Assembly: GCA_937883755.1 (NCBI GenBank)
Contig: CAKZYA010000011.1
Span: 1-64,000, forward strand
Reading direction: 5' to 3'
From: an uncultured Flammeovirgaceae bacterium
Lineage (GTDB): Bacteria > Bacteroidota > Bacteroidia > Cytophagales > Cyclobacteriaceae
DNA length: 64,000 bases
Positions 54,162 to 62,263 of this stretch are shown here, in pieces (positions within the stretch are counted from its first letter, which is position 1; each line of letters begins with the position of its first letter). A program made the translations under genes and the position numbers. A model generated the notes under the pieces. It did no database searches. It saw nothing but the letters and a program-made list of their open reading frames with translations, and was not told where the DNA came from.

Positions 54162-57100
54162 ATGAGAATTTTTACACAATTTGCTTACGTCATGTTCATG
54201 GCGACGGCAGTGCTATGGAGCGGAACGGCCTTAGCACAGGAAAAAACAGTTTCAGGGACAGTGACATCAGATGCGGAAGGTCCTCTTCCGGGAGTAAACG
54301 TACTCGTTAAAGGCACCTCTTCGGGTACCGTTACCGACTTAGATGGTAATTATCGCTTAACAATACCCGAAGGCAATAACACTCTAGTATTTTCATCCAT
54401 TGGTTACGCTAATCAAGAAGTTGAAGTTGGAAGCCAGACGACTATTGATATTGTGATGGCTGAGGATGTTCAGGCATTGAGCGAGGTCGTAGTGATTGGT
54501 TACGGAACCCAAGAAGCCCGTGATGCTACTGGGGCAGTAGCTTCAGTGAAGGCAGAAGATTTTAACGGTGGGGTAATTGCATCTCCGGAGCAACTTATTC
54601 AGGGAAAAGCTGCTGGGGTACAAATCACCCAATCAAGCGGCGAACCAGGTGCTGGAATCAACATCCGTATTCGGGGGACATCTTCAGTACGAAGTGGCAA
54701 CAACCCACTCTTTGTAGTAGATGGAGTGCCTCTAGCAGGTGATGATGTAAGCGGTGGCGGAGCTGATACCGGATTCGGTACTTCTTCAGCTCGAAACCCA
54801 CTTAACTTCATTAATCCTCAGGATATTGCTAGTATTGACGTTCTAAAGGATGCTTCAGCCACTGCAATTTATGGTTCACGGGGGGCAAACGGAGTAGTAA
54901 TTATTACTACCAAAACTGGAAAATCAGGAGAAAGTAAGCTTAATTATTCGGGTAATATAGGAGTTAGCAACATTACCAAGAAGTACGATTTGCTAAATGC
55001 CAGTGAATTTGTAGATGCTTACGCACAGGTTAACGGTTTATCAGCTGGTGATCCTGCGTTACAGACTCTAGATTTAGGAAGTGATACTGACTGGCAGGAC
55101 GAAATTTTCCGTACTGCTATCTCTCAAAACCATAACCTTTCGTACAGTGGCGGTAATGAAAACGGACAATACCGTCTATCGCTCGGCTACACCGATCAAG
55201 AAGGTATTGTAGAGCGAAGTAGTTTGAGAAGGCTAACGGCTCGTTTTAATGGTTCGTCTAGCTTTCTCAATGATCGCCTGAATGTGACTACCCAGGTGAC
55301 TATTTCGGATATTCGCGATAGCTTTGCACCCATTTCTGATAACGCTGGGGCGACTGGTGACTTATTAGGTATGGCATTGAAACTTAACCCTACTTATCCG
55401 GTAAGAAATCCTGACGGAACGCTGTTTCAACGAAGTGTTACCGAGGCTAGTCCGGTAGCCTTTTTGGAATTAGGGCAAGACAATGCTAATACCGTTCGGG
55501 CACTGGGTAACATCACCTTCGATCTTTCGATTACCGACGACTTATCATTCAAGACTATTCTAGGCGGTGATCGATCGGCATCTAGCCGTAGCGCAGCGTA
55601 CTCTGGCGACTTGTTAATTCAGGGCATTGAAGAACAAGGGCGGGCAGCTTTCAGCGATATTACGACCATCAACACTTTGATGGAGAATTACTTTAACTAC
55701 AACAAAGAACTTAGTTCTAATGTCCGCATGGAAGCCGTATTGGGATACTCTTATCAGCGTTTTCAGCGGGAAACTAGCAACATCCAAGCAGCTGGATTTA
55801 GATCTACTGATATAGACGTTATGCTAAATAACTTAGCAGCAGTGGATTTAACCACTGGTAACGGAGCTATCATAGGTAATTCTACCTCCCGAGTAGATGA
55901 ACTACAATCTTTCTTCGGGCGGGTAAATTTTGATATATCCGACAAATACTTGCTTACTGCTACTCTAAGAGCGGATGGATCGACCCGTTTCGGTGATAAT
56001 AACAAGTACGGAGTCTTTCCTGCTTTTGCTGGTGCCTGGCGATTATCTGACGAAGCCTTTGTACCGGATGGGCTAACGGATCTGAAACTTCGGGCTGGAT
56101 ACGGAGTAACGGGTAATCAAGAGATACCGAGCAATTTGTATACTAATCGTCAACGTTACAGTTTTGATGATAACAATGTTAGTAATGGGTTGAACGTCTC
56201 ACCAACTGGAGTAACCATTAACAACGGTGCTCTGAGTAATGTGGCTTTTGCTAATCCTGACCTACAGTGGGAGTCAACTACCCAAATCAACATAGGGGTT
56301 GACTGGGGGATACTCAATAACCGACTACGTGGTTCAATAGACTATTACCGAAAAAATACTAACGATCTATTATTCCAAGTGTTCAGTGCTCAACCGGCTC
56401 CTCAGGAGTTCTTCTGGGAGAACTTAGATGCTGATGTAATTAATGAGGGTGTCGAGGTAACCTTGAATGCCAACATTGCCGACAGCGAAACATTCGCTTG
56501 GGATATATCAGCTAACGCCGCCTATAACGATAACCGGGTTGAGAACTTTGATGGGCTAATAAATACAGGAAGTATTAGTGGGCAAGGGCTATCAGGAGCT
56601 TTTGCTCAACGAATTGCCGATGGTCAACCACTATTTGCCTATTTTCTGCGACCCTTTAGTGGGTTCGACGATGCCGGACAATCTATCTATCCGCAGGGAG
56701 ATGTACAACAGTTTGTTGGGCGCGCACCATTACCGAAGTGGAACCTTGGTGTAACCAATAACTTCTACATTGGTAACTTTGACCTGAGCGTATTCTTTGC
56801 TGGACAACTTGGGCAGTACGTATATAACAATACTCAGAATGCTTTCTTTACTGCCGGTGCCCTAGCGGGTGGGAACAACGTAACCCAAGATGTTGTTGGA
56901 AATGGAGAGTCTCGAGGAAATGCTCCGGAAGTTTCTACTCGCTTTTTAGAGGACGCCTCTTTTGTGCGGTTACAGAACTTTACACTGGGATATAACTTTG
57001 ATACCGATGGTATTGAGTTTTTATCATCGCTCAGGTTGTATCTAACCGGACAGAACCTGTTCGTTATTACGAACTACAATGGTCAAGACCCTGAAGTTAA

Positions 57101-57200
57101 TATTAATAAAGCTATTGATAACATTCCATCTTTTGGAATCGATTATACTCCTTTTCCGCAGGCTAGAACCTTCTTATTAGGTTTAAACGTGTCATTTTAA
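54162..57200 (+). CDS. SusC/RagA-type TonB-linked outer-membrane transporter
   Basis: This 1012-residue TonB-dependent importer starts at MRIFTQFAYVMFMATAVLWS (signal peptide to ALAQ, about 26). A carboxypeptidase-regulatory-like domain follows (VSGTVTSDAEGPLPGVNVLV), then the linker SEVVVIGYGTQEARDATGAV that includes the SusC signature. The plug (RIRGTSSVRSGNNPLFVVDG; SATAIYGSRGANGVVIITTK) and a 22-strand barrel ending in TFLLGLNVSF complete it. It imports oligosaccharides or other large nutrients with its SusD partner, 17 bp downstream. The substrate is unknown: no glycosidase is adjacent. Confidence 0.97.
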   Translation: MRIFTQFAYVMFMATAVLWSGTALAQEKTVSGTVTSDAEGPLPGVNVLVKGTSSGTVTDLDGNYRLTIPEGNNTLVFSSIGYANQEVEVGSQTTIDIVMAEDVQALSEVVVIGYGTQEARDATGAVASVKAEDFNGGVIASPEQLIQGKAAGVQITQSSGEPGAGINIRIRGTSSVRSGNNPLFVVDGVPLAGDDVSGGGADTGFGTSSARNPLNFINPQDIASIDVLKDASATAIYGSRGANGVVIITTKTGKSGESKLNYSGNIGVSNITKKYDLLNASEFVDAYAQVNGLSAGDPALQTLDLGSDTDWQDEIFRTAISQNHNLSYSGGNENGQYRLSLGYTDQEGIVERSSLRRLTARFNGSSSFLNDRLNVTTQVTISDIRDSFAPISDNAGATGDLLGMALKLNPTYPVRNPDGTLFQRSVTEASPVAFLELGQDNANTVRALGNITFDLSITDDLSFKTILGGDRSASSRSAAYSGDLLIQGIEEQGRAAFSDITTINTLMENYFNYNKELSSNVRMEAVLGYSYQRFQRETSNIQAAGFRSTDIDVMLNNLAAVDLTTGNGAIIGNSTSRVDELQSFFGRVNFDISDKYLLTATLRADGSTRFGDNNKYGVFPAFAGAWRLSDEAFVPDGLTDLKLRAGYGVTGNQEIPSNLYTNRQRYSFDDNNVSNGLNVSPTGVTINNGALSNVAFANPDLQWESTTQINIGVDWGILNNRLRGSIDYYRKNTNDLLFQVFSAQPAPQEFFWENLDADVINEGVEVTLNANIADSETFAWDISANAAYNDNRVENFDGLINTGSISGQGLSGAFAQRIADGQPLFAYFLRPFSGFDDAGQSIYPQGDVQQFVGRAPLPKWNLGVTNNFYIGNFDLSVFFAGQLGQYVYNNTQNAFFTAGALAGGNNVTQDVVGNGESRGNAPEVSTRFLEDASFVRLQNFTLGYNFDTDGIEFLSSLRLYLTGQNLFVITNYNGQDPEVNINKAIDNIPSFGIDYTPFPQARTFLLGLNVSF

Positions 57201-57217
57201 TCTTAAATTAGTTTACA

Positions 57218-58735
57218 ATGAGTTATAATACATTATTTAGAAGTTTATCCTTCCTCTTGGTACTTGGCTTAGTCTTTACAGCCTGTACTGACTTGGAAGT
57301 AGAAGAAGTTGAATCGGTCGTAATTGAAGACGAAGCAGGAGGGTTTTCTGGTGATGCGGGAGCTTTATTGGAAACTGCGTACAATCAGTTAGGAGCTTTA
57401 ACTGCCCAACAGAACACATACTCTCTTTTGGTGCATACCTCAGATGAAATGATCCCCCCTACTAGAGGTACTGATTGGGGTGATAATGGAGTATGGCGAT
57501 TGCTCCACTCTCATAACTGGGATCCCACCCACCAGTACATACTAGATGCTTGGAACGAACTGAATAGCCGAGTATTCACTACTAATCAGGTGTTAGCCTC
57601 AACCAATCCTGCCCCTAATCCGCAGCAGACCGCTGAAGCCAAATTCTTACGTGCATTTTATATGTGGCACGTGATGGACTTATATGGGCAAGTACCGTTC
57701 CGAGAAGTGAATGAAGGAGTTGATGTAGACCCTCGGGTGTTAACTCGTGCTGAGGCATTCGACTTTATCGTAAGAGATTTGGAAGAAGCTCTTCCTGATC
57801 TTCCAACAGCCGGCCCGTCAGCCACTAATGATCGGGCTTCTCAAGCCGCAGCCAATGCCCTATTAGCCCGATTATACCTAAATAGAGGAGTGTACAACGC
57901 TACAGTTAACGAACAGGGTGCGCTTAGCCCAACATTTGATCAAGCTGATATGACCAGAGTCATTGAGCATGCTGATGCAGTTATCGCTGATGGTTATACA
58001 TTGGAAGAAAATTATTACAATAATTTCAGTACTAATGCTCAGAGCGAGTTGATTTTGGTAAACGCAGAGGGTGCAGGCGATGCTGAAACCCGTTTCTACA
58101 TGACACTGCACTATGATCACAACCCAAGTGGTTGGAACGGCTTTGCTACATTAGCAGATTTCTATGCTAAGTTTGAAGACGGTGATGTACGAAAAGGTGT
58201 TGCAGCCACTCCTGACGGAAGTGATTTTTCGGGTATTGGTCGGGGCTTTCTGGTAGGTCAACAGTTTAACGATAATGGTGAGCCCATTACTAATAGTCGA
58301 AGTAATTCGCCTCTAGTGTATGAGCCAGATGTACCGTTGATTGGGGCTGATACTGATGATGGTTACCGTGCCATTAAGTACCACCCAGAAGATAAAGGAC
58401 GATACGTCCAACTACGTTACGGCGACGTACATTTGATGAAAGCAGAAGCTCTACTTCGTAATGGTCAAAATGCTGAAGCATTAGCAATGGTCAATGAGTT
58501 ACGAGCGGTAAGGGGAGCAAGCCCACTAGCTAGCCTAGACGAGGCATCTATGTTAGATGAGCGAGGTCGTGAGCTGTACTGGGAGGGTACTCGCCGGATA
58601 GACCAGATTCGTTTTGGAACTTTTGCCGACACTTGGGCAGAGAAGACCACGACTGACCCATTCCGTATCATATATCCTATTCCGCAGCAAGCAATAGATT
58701 CTAACCCTAATTTGGAACAGAATCCTGGATACTAG
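57218..58735 (+). CDS. SusD/RagB-type surface lipoprotein
   Basis: This 505-residue SusD-like protein has an SPII signal (FLLVLGLVFTAC, Cys about 23). TPR-like helices include AKFLRAFYMWHVMDLYGQVP (about 144-163), ASQAAANALLARLYLNRGVY and the C-terminal VQLRYGDVHLMKAEALLRNG (about 394-413). The end RIIYPIPQQAIDSNPNLEQN is the standard C-terminal motif. It forms the lid over the SusC barrel. An intrinsic terminator follows the gene. Confidence 0.96.
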   Translation: MSYNTLFRSLSFLLVLGLVFTACTDLEVEEVESVVIEDEAGGFSGDAGALLETAYNQLGALTAQQNTYSLLVHTSDEMIPPTRGTDWGDNGVWRLLHSHNWDPTHQYILDAWNELNSRVFTTNQVLASTNPAPNPQQTAEAKFLRAFYMWHVMDLYGQVPFREVNEGVDVDPRVLTRAEAFDFIVRDLEEALPDLPTAGPSATNDRASQAAANALLARLYLNRGVYNATVNEQGALSPTFDQADMTRVIEHADAVIADGYTLEENYYNNFSTNAQSELILVNAEGAGDAETRFYMTLHYDHNPSGWNGFATLADFYAKFEDGDVRKGVAATPDGSDFSGIGRGFLVGQQFNDNGEPITNSRSNSPLVYEPDVPLIGADTDDGYRAIKYHPEDKGRYVQLRYGDVHLMKAEALLRNGQNAEALAMVNELRAVRGASPLASLDEASMLDERGRELYWEGTRRIDQIRFGTFADTWAEKTTTDPFRIIYPIPQQAIDSNPNLEQNPGY

Positions 58736-58758
58736 ATAGCTATCCGCTTCTTTTGAAG

Positions 58759-58797
58759 GAGAGCAAGCAGCAAACATGTTGCTTGCTCTCTTTGTTT
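58759..58797 (+). terminator. Intrinsic terminator after susD
   Basis: GAGAGCAAGCA (58759-58769) pairs perfectly with TGCTTGCTCTC (58780-58790), followed by TTTGTTT. It separates susCD from the VCBS genes, which then need their own promoter or read-through. Confidence 0.8.
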
Positions 58798-58876
58798 CCA
58801 CGTTTCTACCAATAGAGATTATTGGTATTTTTTGATGTTAATGAGCTAACAAAGATAACTTCCAGGAAGGTTATTG

Positions 58877-61800
58877 ATGGGAATTAAAAACAAGAAGAGA
58901 CTTATAGGAATATTAGGGGTGTTAGTCATTTTGGTAGTAGCCTGTGAAGAAAAGCCTACCCAAATGTTTTCAGCACTTTCTCCTCAAGAAAGTGGTATTG
59001 ATTTTACTAACGAACTTACCCTTAGTGCAGACTTTGATGTATTTCGCTACCGCAATTACTACAATGGAGGCGGAGTAGCTATTGGCGATATCAATAACGA
59101 TGGTCTATCCGATGTGTACCTGACGGCTAATATGGCTCAGAACAAGCTGCACCTAAATAAAGGGGACTTCCAATTTGAAGATATTACCGAATCAGCTGGG
59201 GTAGGTGGTAACAAAGTCTGGGCTACCGGAGTGGCGATGGCTGATATAAATGGGGATGGCTTACTGGATATTTATGTCTGTAATTCAGGTGATGTAATGG
59301 GAGGTAAGCGAGAAAATGAGCTATTTATCAACAATGGAGATCTAACCTTTAGCGAACAAGCTGCTGATTATGGGTTAGATGATAAAGGTTTTAGTACTCA
59401 TGTCGTTTTCTTTGACTACGACCAGGACGGCGACCTGGATGCTTATGTACTAAACAATTCTTTCCGCCCGGTCTCAACGCTGGGTTACGAGAATATTCGT
59501 CATGTCCGGGACAGTACCGGGGGAGATAAACTTTACCGACACGATATTTCGCCAAAGGGTAAGTCATTTTTTACCGATATATCGGAGGAAGCGGGGATTT
59601 ACGGTAGTGTAGTAGGCTTTGGTTTAGGCGTAACAATCACGGATGTGAACCAGGACGGTTGGTTGGATATCTACGTGTCCAACGATTTCTTCGAGCGAGA
59701 TTATCTGTATATCAATCAAGCTGACGGTACTGGCCGGCATTCCGGATTTCGCGATGAACTTCCCCAGCGGATGGGACATATCAGCCATTTTTCTATGGGA
59801 GCGGATGCGGCGGATCTGAACAACGACGGTTATCCTGAAATTTTTGTTACTGATATGCTCCCTGATACCGATGAGCGGCTGAAGACCATGACGAACTTCG
59901 AGTCTTATGATGTACATCAGCGTAAACTTACCAACGATTATTACGAGCAGTACATGCGGAATACGCTGCAACTCAATAATCAGCAAGGTCGCTTTCAGGA
60001 GATCGGACAACTAGCGGGTGTGCATGCCACCGACTGGAGTTGGGGGGCACTGATTGCCGATTTTGATAACGACCTGAACAAAGAAATTTTTGTTAGCAAT
60101 GGCGTATACAAAGATGTAACCAACCAAGACTTTATTGCCTACATTGGTAGTGATGAATCCATTCTGGAAGCCATGCGAAAAGAGTCTGTCGACTTTCAGG
60201 AGCTGGTTGACCGGATGCCCTCCAATAAACTAAGTAATTATCTTTTTAAGCAAGATGGAAGCCTGACCTACGAAAATCAGGCAGCCGAGTGGGGCTTATC
60301 TACCCCGTCTTTTTCAAATGGTTCTGCCTACGGCGATTTGGATAACGATGGTGATCTTGATCTGGTGGTGAACAACGTAAATCAAAAATCTTTTATTTAT
60401 CGTAACAACAGCCGCCAACTCACCCAAAAAAATTACCTGAAACTATCTTTTGTAGGGCCTGATAAGAACTCCTATGGTGTAGGAGCTAGGGTACATATTT
60501 ATGCTCAAGGCAACCATATTATGCAAGAGAATATTCCGACAAAAGGCTTTCAATCGTCAGTAGATTACACTATGGTGCTAGGACTAGATAGTTTGGAAAC
60601 CGTTGACAGTCTGATTGTTTATTGGGGCTACGAAAGTAAAATTCAGAAACTGTATAATGTTACTGTAAACCAGCACGATACATTATTTTTTACAAATGCT
60701 AAGCCTGCCTATGATAACGACTCAAATGATGGAGACTTGATGTTTGCCCGTCAGGAAAATATACTCAACCCACCTTTCCAGCATCAAGAAAACACCTTTG
60801 TTGACTTTAACTACGAACGACTAGTGTATCATATGCTTTCTCGAGAAGGCCCGGCACTCGCTGTAGCCGATGTTAACGCTGATGGACTGGACGATTTTTA
60901 TATTGGGGGAGCCGCCGGAAACGCAGGATCTTTGTATTTGCAAAATGAAAATGGAGCATTTAATCAAGCAGAAGTTTCTGCCTTTGCCCAGGATATTAAG
61001 TTTGAAGACGTAGACGCTGCTTTTTTTGATGCTGATGGTGACAACGATCTGGATCTATACATAGTAAGCGGCGGCAATCACCAACGCGAAAATGCTACTG
61101 AATACCAGGATCGTTTATATCTGCTCATCGAATTCCGTCAGGGTGAACCAGTGTACGAACGAGCTGAGCGAGCATTGCCTCTTGATCGGACGATGGGAGC
61201 TTGTGTAAAACCTGCAGATTTTGATCAGGATGGTGACGTAGATTTGTTCGTTGGGGCAAGGGCAGTTCCGTTAAAATACGGCTTGCCTGCTAGCAGCACT
61301 ATTTTAGAAAATGATGGTACTGGTAAATTTACTGATGTTACGGTGAAGGTATCACCTCGTCTTCGTAACCTGGGTATGGTAACTGATGCCGAATGGGTTG
61401 ATTTTGATAACGACCAGGATTTAGATTTGGTTATTGTGGGCGACTGGATGCCGATTACGCTCTTAAAAAACAACGGAGCTAATTTAGAACGACTAAACAA
61501 TGTGCCAGGGCTGGAAAAAACGAACGGTTGGTGGCGGGAGATCATCATTAACGATGTGAATCAGGACGGGGAAATGGATTTTATCCTTGGTAACTGGGGG
61601 CTGAATTCCACTTTTAAGGCTAGCCCCGATAAACCCGTGATGCTCTACATTAGCGATTTTGATGAGAACCAGACCATCGATCAGATATTTACCTACTATG
61701 AAGACGATAGCCTCTACCCAATGGCGCTTCGGCACGATTTAGTGATGCAACTTAATTACCTAAAAAAAGACTTTACTCACTACGAAGATTATGCAGGCAA

Positions 61801-62263
61801 GACCATCAACCAAGTATTGGGAGAGGAAGCACTTAGTAACGCTTTAGTAAACCGGGTGTACCGATTACAATCATCCGTAGTAATGAATCAGGGTGATGGC
61901 TCGTATCAAGTAGATGAATTACCCATCGAGGCTCAGTTCTCTCCCATTTTTTCTATGATCGCGGGAAATTTTCAGGACAATAATACCCCCAAAATAATAG
62001 TCGCGGGAAATTTCTCAGGAGTAAAACCGGAAGAAGGACGATACGATGCTAACTCTGGATTAGTACTAGAGCAAAAGAACGAGAGCTTTGCAACAGTCAA
62101 CCAAAACACCGGATTACGCATTGATGGCGAAGTTCGCCAGATGGCGGTTGCCCGAACCATAAACGGCAAGAGTTTACTAATCGTGGCGAAAAATGACGAT
62201 GAACCAGAATTTTACTTATATCAGAATCAGTCGGGCAATAGTAGCGAGCTTACTTATCGTTAG
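58877..62263 (+). CDS. VCBS/FG-GAP repeat lipoprotein with ASPIC/UnbV domain (first)
   Basis: This 1128-residue surface protein has an SPII signal (GVLVILVVAC). Two groups of FG-GAP/VCBS calcium-binding beta-propeller repeats carry Dx[DN]xDG loops: DINNDGLSDVYL, DINGDGLLDIYV, DYDQDGDLDAYV and DLDNDGDLDLVV; later DVNADGLDDFYI and DFDQDGDVDLFV. Between them is an ASPIC/UnbV domain (YGVGARVHIYAQGNHIMQEN; DSLIVYW, about 535-615). Genes of this kind typically follow SusCD in Cytophagales. Their role, perhaps ligand binding at the cell surface, is not established. The start ATG is preferred over a TTG one codon earlier. The next gene overlaps its 3' end by 65 nt. Confidence 0.93.
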   Translation: MGIKNKKRLIGILGVLVILVVACEEKPTQMFSALSPQESGIDFTNELTLSADFDVFRYRNYYNGGGVAIGDINNDGLSDVYLTANMAQNKLHLNKGDFQFEDITESAGVGGNKVWATGVAMADINGDGLLDIYVCNSGDVMGGKRENELFINNGDLTFSEQAADYGLDDKGFSTHVVFFDYDQDGDLDAYVLNNSFRPVSTLGYENIRHVRDSTGGDKLYRHDISPKGKSFFTDISEEAGIYGSVVGFGLGVTITDVNQDGWLDIYVSNDFFERDYLYINQADGTGRHSGFRDELPQRMGHISHFSMGADAADLNNDGYPEIFVTDMLPDTDERLKTMTNFESYDVHQRKLTNDYYEQYMRNTLQLNNQQGRFQEIGQLAGVHATDWSWGALIADFDNDLNKEIFVSNGVYKDVTNQDFIAYIGSDESILEAMRKESVDFQELVDRMPSNKLSNYLFKQDGSLTYENQAAEWGLSTPSFSNGSAYGDLDNDGDLDLVVNNVNQKSFIYRNNSRQLTQKNYLKLSFVGPDKNSYGVGARVHIYAQGNHIMQENIPTKGFQSSVDYTMVLGLDSLETVDSLIVYWGYESKIQKLYNVTVNQHDTLFFTNAKPAYDNDSNDGDLMFARQENILNPPFQHQENTFVDFNYERLVYHMLSREGPALAVADVNADGLDDFYIGGAAGNAGSLYLQNENGAFNQAEVSAFAQDIKFEDVDAAFFDADGDNDLDLYIVSGGNHQRENATEYQDRLYLLIEFRQGEPVYERAERALPLDRTMGACVKPADFDQDGDVDLFVGARAVPLKYGLPASSTILENDGTGKFTDVTVKVSPRLRNLGMVTDAEWVDFDNDQDLDLVIVGDWMPITLLKNNGANLERLNNVPGLEKTNGWWREIIINDVNQDGEMDFILGNWGLNSTFKASPDKPVMLYISDFDENQTIDQIFTYYEDDSLYPMALRHDLVMQLNYLKKDFTHYEDYAGKTINQVLGEEALSNALVNRVYRLQSSVVMNQGDGSYQVDELPIEAQFSPIFSMIAGNFQDNNTPKIIVAGNFSGVKPEEGRYDANSGLVLEQKNESFATVNQNTGLRIDGEVRQMAVARTINGKSLLIVAKNDDEPEFYLYQNQSGNSSELTYR